A stretch of 8,770 bases of DNA from CAYJOG01 sp964371695 [NCBI: uncultured bacterium] (GCA_964371695.1 CAYJOG010000061.1:1-8770); one strand, 5' to 3'; counted from the stretch's first letter, positions 1 to 6,497 are shown. The notes: generated by a model from the sequence alone, not told the origin. A program made the numbers and translations.

Positions 1-281
1 GCCTGCTGGAGCGTGGGCAGTCGCAGGTCATCGGGTCACAGTGGCGGCTTTCCCTCAGCGGGCGATACACCCATCCCAAAGCCAAATACCTTTATCTGGC
101 CTTGGGGGGCGATGCCTATTCATCGGGCCTGCCGGTTTATGACGCCGAAATGGGCGGGCCGTCTTCGCTCATGGCGTTTGTCTATAAAAGCGACCCCACA
201 CAGGGGCCCAAGGTGGCCTCGTTGTATGAAAAAGCCGTGGGTGTGTTGTGGTTGCAGGTGGGCGCCGAGGTGAAGTTTTAA
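1..281 (+). CDS. 3' end of unrecognised protein, possible outer-membrane beta-barrel C-terminus
   Basis: The reading frame is open from the window edge (first full codon at 3) to TAA at 279-281, giving about 92 residues of a larger protein. I do not recognise the family. The part seen has short stretches of alternating polar and hydrophobic residues (QWRLSLSGRY, YLYLALGGDAY). It ends in VGAEVKF, with Phe last and hydrophobic residues at -3, -5, -7 and -9. That is the known C-terminal signal of outer-membrane beta-barrel proteins, so a barrel is possible but unproven, since short proteins can match it by chance. The ATG-started frame at 13-273 is in another phase and is a shadow. The DsrE-family gene follows after 23 bp on the same strand, so the two are probably co-transcribed. 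Reality of the coding frame is fairly sure; function is not. Confidence 0.6.
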   Translation, partial: LLERGQSQVIGSQWRLSLSGRYTHPKAKYLYLALGGDAYSSGLPVYDAEMGGPSSLMAFVYKSDPTQGPKVASLYEKAVGVLWLQVGAEVKF

Positions 282-291
282 CCACCCGGCC

Positions 292-299
292 AAAGGAGG
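292..299 (+). promoter_or_regulatory. Strong ribosome binding site fixing the DsrE start
   Basis: AAAGGAGG lies 5 nt before the ATG at 305. This is a near-perfect Shine-Dalgarno sequence at good spacing. It rules out the longer in-frame start at 248, which would overlap the upstream gene and has no such site. Confidence 0.85.
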
Positions 300-304
300 C
301 CGCC

Positions 305-658
305 ATGGCGAAGATCCTTTTTATTCTCAACGACCCGCCCTATGGCACCGAGCGTTGTTTCAACGGCTTGCGTCTGGCCGGTGCGGTGGCCAAGCGCGAG
401 GGCGAAGCGGTGCGGGTTTTTCTGATGGGTGACGCCGCCGCCTGCGCCAAGGCGGGGCAAAAGTTGCCCAATGGTTATTACAACATTGAGCGGATGCTGC
501 GGGTGGTGGCGGGCCTGGGCGGGAAGATCGGCGTGTGCGGCACCTGCATGGACGCCAGGGGCATTGCCGAAAACGAACTGGCCGAAGGCGCGGCGCGCAG
601 CACTTTGGAAGAACTCACGGACTGGACGCTGTGGGCGGATCAGGTGCTGGTTTTTTAG
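305..658 (+). CDS. DsrE/DsrF-family (TusD-like) small sulfur-transfer-type protein
   Basis: A 117-residue protein with the DsrE fold signature. The N-terminus MAKILFILNDPPYGTERCFN is a buried beta strand followed by the loop typical of the family. AVRVFLMGDAAACA forms the second strand and turn. The motif GVCGTCMDARG places cysteines at residues 78 and 81. In the characterised members DsrE and TusD, a cysteine near this position carries persulfide sulfur, so a cytoplasmic sulfur-relay or redox role is plausible. The length matches the family (about 115-130). Only one subunit is seen: no DsrF/TusC, DsrH/TusB or DsrC/TusE partner lies in the window, so assignment to tRNA thiolation or dissimilatory sulfur oxidation is not supported. 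Stand-alone DsrE-like proteins are common and mostly uncharacterised. The start is set by the strong ribosome binding site. The stop TAG at 656-658 overlaps the stop of the convergent downstream gene. Confidence 0.85.
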   Translation: MAKILFILNDPPYGTERCFNGLRLAGAVAKREGEAVRVFLMGDAAACAKAGQKLPNGYYNIERMLRVVAGLGGKIGVCGTCMDARGIAENELAEGAARSTLEELTDWTLWADQVLVF

Positions 659-1266
659 AGTATTTTCAGATAAGGCAGCAGAAAAAATAATATGGAGACT
701 ATTAGGGAAATAAGGGAAATGATTATTGCCCCACATGATAGCCAGTTCGCGTGACGAGCAACGCCAACGGTTTCCTTGTGGCGTTTTTCTTCAACGATGT
801 GTTTATTGACTTCGTAGCTTTGTTGGTTCCAGTGTGATTCTTCCCGTGCGGCGTGCTGGGTTATCTGGTCAATAAAATCTGTTTTTGTTTGGCTTGGCAC
901 AGGTGCTCCCGTTTGGGTCAGAGCGGAGCGGAAGAGTTTTTTATCTTGCTCCCACAACAAATATGAGAGAACTCTCCAGAGTGGCTGCTTTCCATTAAAA
1001 CAATCGGTTGGAGTGTCGAGAATATCCAGAGCGCAGGCGCCAGGATATTCCAGCATAAGCCGCATGGTGGCGAACCTTATGTTTGTGCTTGTAAGATTGA
1101 AATGCGCACAGTGATAAAGCCCATTTTCGTGAGGGTGCCTGTCTGGGATAGTGAATTGAGGCGCACCATTTTTCTTTTCATCCAAAAGTTTTCTCATGCT
1201 GGCTAAATCATTTTGACTCAGGTAATCACGCATCCGATCAAAAAAACGATTTTGCACTATGTCCAC
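655..1266 (-). CDS. Unrecognised tail-anchored membrane protein, faint ankyrin-like pattern
   Basis: About 203 residues if started at GTG 1266, which has AGGG 5 nt upstream; ATG at 1233 (192 residues) is the alternative. The frame stays open to 1563 but that part runs under the divergent gene and looks like a shadow. Residues about 12-33 (MRDYLSQNDLASMRKLLDE) and 48-75 (NGLYHCAHFN, RFATMRLMLEYPG) have the helix-turn-helix spacing of ankyrin repeats, but without the core TPLHLAA motif, so this is only a resemblance. Residues 130-172 are charged and helical. Residues 176-200 form one strongly hydrophobic segment followed by only KIL, a tail-anchor arrangement that would leave the bulk in the cytoplasm. 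Base composition is clearly more A+T-rich than in flanking genes. The stop at 655-657 lies within the stop of the DsrE-family gene. I do not recognise a family, and give no function. Confidence 0.6.
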   Translation of the reverse strand: MDIVQNRFFDRMRDYLSQNDLASMRKLLDEKKNGAPQFTIPDRHPHENGLYHCAHFNLTSTNIRFATMRLMLEYPGACALDILDTPTDCFNGKQPLWRVLSYLLWEQDKKLFRSALTQTGAPVPSQTKTDFIDQITQHAAREESHWNQQSYEVNKHIVEEKRHKETVGVARHANWLSCGAIIISLISLIVSILFFLLPYLKIL

Positions 1267-1335
1267 AGCGACCCTGCTCACTACAGAAGGAAATGGTATC
1301 CAAAAAACTTTCAAGAGCAAGGCGATGGATAAATT

Positions 1336-1344
1336 TGCTATACT
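1336..1344 (+). promoter_or_regulatory. Candidate extended -10 promoter for the 1351 gene
   Basis: TGCTATACT fits the extended -10 pattern TGnTATAAT with one mismatch. No convincing -35 lies 17 bp upstream, which extended -10 promoters do not need. Transcription would begin near 1351, at the first possible ATG of the plus-strand gene. It sits in the 84-bp space between two divergent genes, where a promoter is expected. On the minus strand TTGCTC and TACCAT with a 16-bp gap is a much weaker candidate for the other gene. Confidence 0.45.
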
Positions 1345-1350
1345 TTCGCC

Positions 1351-2076
1351 ATGCGCAGGAAGTCTGAAAAGGTTTCTCAGGAACCCGATCCAATCGCCAA
1401 AGTAGAAATGATAATTGACAAAGGCGTTGGGGAGTATGTGGTCATGGTTTACCCAAATACGCTTGGCAAGTTGTTGAAGCGCCCCTTGTGGCTGGGAGTC
1501 CTCTTTGTTTTTTTGGGGTTGATTCTTGGTATTTTTGCGGGATTTGCAATTGCCCGGCAGCAAGAAGGCCCCTTCCCAAGCCGCGATTGGATTAAAAAGG
1601 ATGACGATGGCCGTACTTTTTTCATCAATAAATCTTCTGGGGATTTATGTCATTTAAGCATTTATTCGGGTGACAAAGATCGGTGGACTTGTGACATACA
1701 TGACGGTAATGGGAAAGCGCAATACCACATGTATCCCTGTCGGTGGAAATGGCCCTGGGGGGTGGTGTGCGCGGAAGACAAAACTGGTGAGCAAAGAAGC
1801 GCAACAGTGAAAAAAGAGCAACGTCACTTTACAGCAAGCTCAAAGCCGTTATTCCAGGGGTGGCTTAAGGCGCACCTTACCGACATCGGCAAGGCTGACG
1901 CCTATGCCGGACAGGTAAAGCAATTTGGTAAAAAACGGGCAGATGAGGCGGCTTTTTATAGATTTAAAAACGAGTTCCAGTCCTTCATCAAAGACGGTGG
2001 CGCGGTGCAGGGGACGAAGCCCTACGGCGCGGCGCAGCAAGCCACCACCGGGACTTCAGAAATCGAGAAAAAGTGA
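1351..2076 (+). CDS. Unrecognised single-pass membrane protein with four-cysteine exported domain
   Basis: A 241-residue protein if begun at ATG 1351. That start has no ribosome binding site and coincides with the predicted transcription start, so it would be leaderless. ATG 1444 (210 residues) is preceded by GGGGAG at 1429-1434 with a 9-nt gap and is a real alternative. Residues 47-68 form one clear membrane helix (LWLGVLFVFLGLILGIFAGF). Basic residues before it (KLLKR) put the N-terminus inside and the larger C-terminal part in the periplasm. The exported part has Cys 100, 114, 130 and 140 in an aromatic-rich stretch (MYPCRWKWPWGVVC), suggesting two disulfides, then a charged helical region to about 217. 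It has no family I know. The gene is A+T-richer than its neighbours. Its last codons and TGA lie at the edge of the intergenic repeat, so the present C-terminus may have been set by that element. Confidence 0.65.
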   Translation: MRRKSEKVSQEPDPIAKVEMIIDKGVGEYVVMVYPNTLGKLLKRPLWLGVLFVFLGLILGIFAGFAIARQQEGPFPSRDWIKKDDDGRTFFINKSSGDLCHLSIYSGDKDRWTCDIHDGNGKAQYHMYPCRWKWPWGVVCAEDKTGEQRSATVKKEQRHFTASSKPLFQGWLKAHLTDIGKADAYAGQVKQFGKKRADEAAFYRFKNEFQSFIKDGGAVQGTKPYGAAQQATTGTSEIEKK

Positions 2077-2175
2077 TTTTTGATTTTGAATACCTCGGCA
2101 CTGTCGCGCCGCTGGGCGCACCCGGCAGCATCAATACGCTGCCGCAACCCCAAAGACCACCCGCGCCCATTACCC
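2069..2175 (-). repeat. Intergenic structured repeat, copy 1 (inverted relative to copy 2)
   Basis: The minus strand matches plus-strand 7670-7780. About 85 bases from the GGGTAATGGGCGCGGG end are nearly identical, with roughly five substitutions and one single-base indel by eye, and an A/T-rich end aligns more loosely. It holds two hairpins: 2123-2144 (9-bp stem, 4-nt loop) and 2096-2111 (6-bp stem, 4-nt loop). Both stems contain one G-U pair when read on the minus strand but an A-C mismatch on the plus strand. The A/T-rich edge overlaps the stop codon of the upstream gene (TGA 2074-2076). No transposase or target duplication is visible. Confidence 0.8.
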
Positions 2176-2178
2176 CAA

Positions 2179-2202
2179 CCCTCTCCCCAAAAGGGGAGAG
2201 GG
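2179..2202. repeat. Perfect hairpin, CCCTCTCCCC type
   Basis: CCCTCTCCCC, an AAAA loop and GGGGAGAGGG form a perfect 10-bp stem. The same kind of palindrome occurs at 7614-7636 and 7825-7849. It lies 3 nt from repeat copy 1. Neither strand has a uridine tract directly after the stem, so it is not a textbook intrinsic terminator, though it could stall or protect the 3' end of the radical SAM transcript. The rest of this gap, 2203-2295, holds only a 10-bp palindrome, AGAGCGCTCT; I see no gene there. Confidence 0.8.
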
Positions 2203-2295
2203 GGTAGAGAGCGCTCTGGTGTGTGGCTTACGGGCGCGGTGAAGCGAAAAGCAGCGAGCAAATCTCAGGAAAATGGCCAGGGCAAAAAGCAGTTT

Positions 2296-3801
2296 TCAAA
2301 ACACCGCAGCTTTTTTCTGAAGGCGTGACAGCAGCGAGGGCCGGGGTTTTTCCGCGTCCTGTCCGGTGATGTGGTTCTCCGGCAGGGCTTCGTCTTTTTC
2401 TTCAAAAAACACCAAGCTCAGAATGGTGAAGAAGGCGGTGAAGGCGATTTTGATTTCGGTGAACGAGCGCAGTTTGAGTAGCTTCATCCACAGATAGGGC
2501 AGGCGGAGGTAATACTGGCGATAGGCCACCCGATAAAACGCCTCCACCTCGGCGGGCGGCAACTGGGGCTGGTTGAGAATGGCGTTGCTGTAATCGTATT
2601 TGGACCAGTCTTCGTGACCCAGATAACCCTCGCGCCGGGCTTCTTCATACATCACCGTGCCGGGAAACGGCGTGGCGATGTTGAACATGGCGGTGTCGGA
2701 GTTGATGTAGCGGGCCACGTTCAGGGTTTTCTGCATGGTGGTTTTGGTCTCACCGATGTTGCCCAGAATGTAACCGGCCTTGATGTCCATGCCCAGGGAC
2801 TTGGCCATGTTGATGCAGTGAAAAAGCTTCTCGAACGTGGTGTGTTTTTTGATGGCTTCGAGGATTTCCTCGTCGCCGGTTTCAATGCCGTAGTCCAGCA
2901 TGTAACAACCCGCCGCCTTCATCAGGCGCAGGGTTTCATAGTCGGTCATTTCGGTGCGCAGGTTGCACACCCACAGGGTCTTGATGTTCCGGCGGATTTT
3001 TTCTTCGCAAAACCGGCGGATCTTCATTTTTGCGCCGAGAAAAACGTCGTCGTAAAAACTGATGTCCCGCACGTGATACTGCTTTTCCAGCATTTCCAGT
3101 TCGTCCAGGTTCGCGTCGGTGCCCCGCGCCCGCACACGGCGGCCAAACACTTTCTGAAAGCAGAAAGTGCATTCGCCATAACATCCCCGCGTGGTGATGA
3201 TGCTCAGCGCGGGCAGCACTTTGTAATTGCCCAGGCTGGGGCGGTAAAGGGGCAGGGGCAGCAGGTGATAGGCGGGCAGGGGAATGTCGTTAAGGTCCTT
3301 GATCAGCGCCCTGGGGGGTGTGCGGGCAAACACCGCCGGGTCGTCTTTTTGCCGGTAACACAGGCCGTGGATGGTTTCCCAGGCCTGGCCCCCCGCCAGT
3401 TCCGCCAGTGTGACCTCGCCTTCGCCAATGGCCACGGCGTCGGCCTGGGACTGCCGCAAGGTTTCTTCGGGCAGGGCGGTGGCGTGGGGGCCGCCCATGA
3501 TCACCGGCGTGTCCGGGAAGTGCTTCTTGCTCATGGCGATGACCGCCGCCGCGTGGTGAAAAATGGGAGTGGTGCTGGTGACGCCCAGCATGTCGGCATT
3601 AAAGGCAGTGATGTGGTTTTCGATGTCGTGGTAACCCAGGTTCAGCGCCTGGGCGTCCAGGATTTCCAACTGGTGGCCTTCCCGCTCCAGATAAGCCGCC
3701 AGACTCGCCAGACACATGGGGGGCACCACACCCGCCACCTTGCGCCAGATGTTGCCGTGGCGCTTGATCCACGGCGGATTGACGAGCAGCACCTTTGACA
3801 T
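2296..3801 (-). CDS. B12-binding-domain radical SAM protein
   Basis: A 501-residue cytoplasmic iron-sulfur enzyme from ATG 3801 to TGA 2296-2298. The frame continues upstream to 3942, but MSKVLLVNPPW is the typical N-terminus of the family. Residues 1-150 form a cobalamin-binding-like Rossmann domain with the family motifs IMGGPHAT (101-108) and GEGE (126-129). No DxHxxG histidine is visible, which is usual in this class. The radical SAM cluster motif is CYGECTFC, with Cys 207, 211 and 214 (CxxxCxxC) binding the 4Fe-4S cluster that cleaves SAM. GIETGDEEIL (305-314) is also typical of the class. Members include BchE, HpnJ and various methyltransferases, and substrate cannot be read from sequence. 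Residues 449-466 are hydrophobic (KIAFTAFFTILSLVFF), suggesting membrane association and perhaps a lipid or lipid-linked substrate. No biosynthetic partners lie beside it. It is divergent from the FIST gene with a 139-bp gap. Confidence 0.92.
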   Translation of the reverse strand: MSKVLLVNPPWIKRHGNIWRKVAGVVPPMCLASLAAYLEREGHQLEILDAQALNLGYHDIENHITAFNADMLGVTSTTPIFHHAAAVIAMSKKHFPDTPVIMGGPHATALPEETLRQSQADAVAIGEGEVTLAELAGGQAWETIHGLCYRQKDDPAVFARTPPRALIKDLNDIPLPAYHLLPLPLYRPSLGNYKVLPALSIITTRGCYGECTFCFQKVFGRRVRARGTDANLDELEMLEKQYHVRDISFYDDVFLGAKMKIRRFCEEKIRRNIKTLWVCNLRTEMTDYETLRLMKAAGCYMLDYGIETGDEEILEAIKKHTTFEKLFHCINMAKSLGMDIKAGYILGNIGETKTTMQKTLNVARYINSDTAMFNIATPFPGTVMYEEARREGYLGHEDWSKYDYSNAILNQPQLPPAEVEAFYRVAYRQYYLRLPYLWMKLLKLRSFTEIKIAFTAFFTILSLVFFEEKDEALPENHITGQDAEKPRPSLLSRLQKKAAVF

Positions 3802-3940
3802 GAAACAGGTCCAGTTTAGGCCAGGGGGTGGTTGGGGGCCAATATTCGGGTCAAAAAGGCTAAAAACGGGGTTGAATGGTCCTTTTATGTGGGCAGCGAT
3901 TTGGTCCAGGCGCTTTGCCGTGGCAAGATGTTCACCCCTC
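3802..3940. other. Divergent intergenic spacer
   Basis: This 139-bp gap separates the start codons of the radical SAM gene (minus) and the FIST gene (plus), so it should carry both promoters. I see no convincing -35/-10 pair and no strong ribosome binding site for either gene. It is somewhat A/T-rich around 3850-3895. Confidence 0.4.
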
Positions 3941-5053
3941 ATGGTTCAGTCCATCTTTATGGACGAGGATAACGCCGGGGTCAGCGGCCACCGGGAGGTG
4001 ACCCGCGCCCTTGCCCGGCGGCTTCTGAGTCTCTCTCCCGCTGCCGTGGTGCTGGCGGTGGTGGATCTGTGGCCGGAGAAATTCGCCGAGACCTTTGCGC
4101 CCCTGCTGGACACGGGCACCGACATCGTGGCCTTCAGCACCTCGGCGGTTTTCTCTGGCGGCAGATTGGTGGAGGGCCGCCCCGCCGTGGCGGGCCTGTG
4201 TTTTTTTGGCGAGGAATCGGCCCTGCGGTTTGACGCTGCGGGGGTGTGCAAAAGCACACCCCCCATGACACCCGCTCAGAGCGCCATGATTTTCAGCACG
4301 TCACGCCTTACCAATCTGGAGTCTCTGAGCGGTGTCTTCACCCATTTTGCGCCCGATGCGCCCCAGCGTTTTTCCGGGGGCTTCACCATGGAAGACCCCC
4401 GCGGCCGCAGTTGGGTGTGGGACAGGTCTGGTGTGCATGATTCTGGTTTCGTGGCGCTCCTGAGTCCGCAGCGGCCAGAGATGGGTTTGAGCCAGGGCAT
4501 GCGCCGCCTGGGAGATCCCTATCTGGTCACCGCCGCAGAGGGCCCGTGGCTGAAGACGCTGGCGTTTCAGCCTGCGCTGGAACGGTTGGAAAACGCCCTG
4601 GAGAACGAAGGCAACGAGGTGGACGCCCAGTTGTTTGTGGGCTTTCCCTATGATCAGGCCGGAGAGCTGCGTGACCCGGAGGCGTTCCTGGCCTATCCGG
4701 TGATGGGGGTGGACCGCGAGGGCGGGGCGCTGCGCCTGACGCTGGAGGTGCCCGTGGGGGTGCCCGCCCAGCTCATGGCCAAAAACGCCCAGGGGGCCAC
4801 CGATGGTCTGGACCGTCTGGCCCAGGGACTGAAAAACGTGATGCACGAGGCGCGTTTTGGCGTGGTCACCAGTTGTTGCGCCCGCAACAGCCGTTTTTTT
4901 GGCGCGGTGGGGTCAGACGCAAAAGCCTTTGGTGGCGCTTTTGGTGTGGTGCCGCATTTTGGCTGGTATGCCAACGGCGAGTTTTTTCATGATCACCGGG
5001 GGCTGCATCTGGTGCAGTTTTCGGCGGTGGTCAACGTGGCGGTTAATGACTGA
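3941..5053 (+). CDS. Stand-alone FIST domain protein (FIST_N plus FIST_C)
   Basis: A 370-residue soluble protein if begun at ATG 3941; ATG 3959 is also possible, and neither has a good ribosome binding site. The frame extends to 3716, but that part lies under the divergent gene and its spacer. The N-terminal half (VVLAVVDLWPEKF, then DIVAFSTSAVFSGG at 61-74) fits FIST_N. The linker GDPYLVTAAEGPWLKTLAFQ leads into FIST_C, with YPVMGVDREGGALRL (252-266), a VPVGVPAQLM strand, VVTSCCARNSRFFG (308-321) and VPHFGWYANGEFF (337-349), which matches the family's conserved G-F-Y-x-x-GE ending. FIST domains are proposed ligand sensors, perhaps for amino acids, and are often fused to signalling outputs. 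Here no kinase, cyclase or methyl-accepting domain is attached, so any output must be through a partner. The stop overlaps the aminotransferase start by 8 bp, implying coupled translation. Confidence 0.85.
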   Translation: MVQSIFMDEDNAGVSGHREVTRALARRLLSLSPAAVVLAVVDLWPEKFAETFAPLLDTGTDIVAFSTSAVFSGGRLVEGRPAVAGLCFFGEESALRFDAAGVCKSTPPMTPAQSAMIFSTSRLTNLESLSGVFTHFAPDAPQRFSGGFTMEDPRGRSWVWDRSGVHDSGFVALLSPQRPEMGLSQGMRRLGDPYLVTAAEGPWLKTLAFQPALERLENALENEGNEVDAQLFVGFPYDQAGELRDPEAFLAYPVMGVDREGGALRLTLEVPVGVPAQLMAKNAQGATDGLDRLAQGLKNVMHEARFGVVTSCCARNSRFFGAVGSDAKAFGGAFGVVPHFGWYANGEFFHDHRGLHLVQFSAVVNVAVND

Positions 5054-6458
5054 CATCCCCAACCATTCACCGGCGGAACTGGCGGCGCTGGACAGGGCGT
5101 TTGTCCTGCACCCGTTCACCTCGGTGCATGAGCACCTGTCCGCTGGTCCCCGCGTGATGGTGCGCGGTCAGGGGGTGCGCCTGCACGACGCCACGGGCAA
5201 GGAATATCTGGACGCCATGGCGGGGTTGTGGTGTGTGAACATCGGTTATGGCCGCCCCGAAATGGCGCGGGCCATGGCGGCGCAGTGCGAGCAACTTTCT
5301 TATTACCACAGCTTCATGGGCATGGCCAATCCGCCATCCATTCTGCTGGCGCAAAAGCTGGTGGCCATGACGCCGCCTGGGCTGAACCACGTTTTTTTCG
5401 CCAACTCCGGCAGTGAGGCCAACGACACCCTCGTGAAACTGGTGTGGCTGCTGAACAATCAGCGGGGTTTGCCGCAGAAAAAAAAGTTCATCACCCGCCG
5501 GGGGGCCTATCACGGTGTCACGGTGGCCACCGCCAGCCTCAGCGGCCTGGACCCGATGCACGCCGGTTTTGATTTGCCAGTGGATCGCTTTTTGCACGTC
5601 ACCAAACCGCACCATTACTGGAACGCCCAACCGGGTGAGGACGAGGTGGCTTTTTCGGCCCGTCTGGCCCAGGAACTGGAAGACCTGATTTTGGCCGAGG
5701 GGCCTGACACCGTGGCGGCTTTTGTGGCCGAGCCGGTGATGGGGGCGGGGGGTGTTGTGCCGCCCCCGGCGGGATATTTCGAGGCCATCGCGCCGGTGCT
5801 CAAACGCCACGGCGTGTGGTTTTGTGTGGATGAAGTCATCAGCGGATTTGGTCGCTTGGGCCAGTGGTTTGGCAGCGAGGTGTATGACCTGAAGCCGGAC
5901 TTCATGACACTGGCCAAGGGCCTCACCAGCGGTTATGTGCCCATGTCGGCGTTGATGGTGGGGGACGAACCGTGGGAGATTCTCAAGGACGCTTCGGCAA
6001 AACATGGTCCTTTCGCCCATGGGTTTACCTACAGCGCCCATCCGCTTTCGGCAGCGGTGGCGTTGGAAAACCTGCGGCTGATTGAAGAAGAAGACCTGCC
6101 GGGGCGGGCGGCCCGGTTGGGGGCGGTTTTTCAGAAAAATCTGCGGGCCGCCGTGGGGGAACATCCGCTGGTGGGCGAGGTTCGGGGCCTGGGGCTGATT
6201 GCCGGTGTTGAACTGGTGGCGGACAAGGCGCGGAAAATAGCATTTGATGCGGCCCTGGGGGTGGGCAAGCGGCTGGCGATGTTGCTGATGGAAGAAGAGG
6301 GCCTCATCTGCCGCCCCATCGTGAACACGCTGGCGTTTTCGCCGCCGCTGGTGGTGGGCGAAGAGGACCTGGACCAGATGGTGATAAGTTTCGCGCGGGG
6401 GCTTGAAAAGGTGGGTGCGCTGCTGGTGCAGGAGGGAATCTGCAAGCCGGGAGCGTAG
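5046..6458 (+). CDS. Class III PLP-dependent aminotransferase (omega-aminotransferase type)
   Basis: A 470-residue cytoplasmic enzyme, of usual family length, that moves an amino group from an amine or omega-amino acid to a keto acid such as pyruvate. Motifs appear in order: MAGLWCVNIGYG (58-69), the phosphate-site loop NSGSEANDT (120-128), the cofactor-stacking YHG (155-157), EPVMGAGGV (229-237), the pyridine-nitrogen aspartate in VDEVISGFGR (D262), the Schiff-base lysine in LAKGLTSG (K291) and the phosphate-binding threonine in GFTYSAHP (T328). All catalytic residues are present. Sequence style is closest to the polyamine/beta-alanine-pyruvate group (SpuC-like), but substrate cannot be fixed by eye. 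ATG 5046 is chosen because it gives the normal N-terminus and overlaps the FIST stop by 8 bp; the frame upstream to 4857 lies inside the FIST gene. Confidence 0.93.
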   Translation: MTDIPNHSPAELAALDRAFVLHPFTSVHEHLSAGPRVMVRGQGVRLHDATGKEYLDAMAGLWCVNIGYGRPEMARAMAAQCEQLSYYHSFMGMANPPSILLAQKLVAMTPPGLNHVFFANSGSEANDTLVKLVWLLNNQRGLPQKKKFITRRGAYHGVTVATASLSGLDPMHAGFDLPVDRFLHVTKPHHYWNAQPGEDEVAFSARLAQELEDLILAEGPDTVAAFVAEPVMGAGGVVPPPAGYFEAIAPVLKRHGVWFCVDEVISGFGRLGQWFGSEVYDLKPDFMTLAKGLTSGYVPMSALMVGDEPWEILKDASAKHGPFAHGFTYSAHPLSAAVALENLRLIEEEDLPGRAARLGAVFQKNLRAAVGEHPLVGEVRGLGLIAGVELVADKARKIAFDAALGVGKRLAMLLMEEEGLICRPIVNTLAFSPPLVVGEEDLDQMVISFARGLEKVGALLVQEGICKPGA

Positions 6459-6487
6459 AAGCCTCATGGATTTCTGGGATAATTTTC

Positions 6488-6492
6488 AGGGG
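6488..6492 (+). promoter_or_regulatory. Ribosome binding site deciding the ankyrin gene start
   Basis: AGGGG lies 5 nt before ATG 6498. The in-frame GTG at 6492 sits on this motif itself, so ATG is the more likely start. Confidence 0.6.
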
Positions 6493-6497
6493 TGTCG

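Noticed and set aside
278-736. Minus-strand open frame covering the DsrE-family gene
   Set aside because: The plus frame has a near-perfect ribosome binding site and family motifs; the minus frame has neither.
1267-1563. Upstream extension of the minus-strand ORFan to 302 residues
   Set aside because: It overlaps the plus-strand gene where that gene encodes a clear membrane helix. The extension itself is featureless, and a GTG with a ribosome binding site exists at 1266.
2179-2202. Classical intrinsic terminator
   Set aside because: The stem is strong, but no run of T follows directly on either strand. The same holds for 7614-7636 and 7825-7849, so they are listed as hairpin repeats with only a possible 3'-end role.
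2022-2261. Small open frames in the repeats (also at 2080-2328, 7466-7762, 7612-7836 and 7685-7876)
   Set aside because: The similar peptides from both repeat copies (for example LMLPGAPSG) follow from nucleotide similarity. Frames differ in start and end, none has a ribosome binding site, and such peptides are familiar artefacts of intergenic repeats.
2614-3798. 394-codon open frame antisense to the radical SAM gene
   Set aside because: No domain, skewed composition, and it lies wholly inside a gene with clear motifs on the other strand.
3716-3940. N-terminal extension of the FIST frame
   Set aside because: It overlaps the start of the divergent radical SAM gene and has no family similarity. 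FIST similarity begins after 3941.
5067-6467. 466-codon open frame antisense to the aminotransferase
   Set aside because: The peptide is rich in His, Arg, Gln and Pro with no motif. It is a by-product of GC-rich third positions in the real gene, whose catalytic motifs are all intact.
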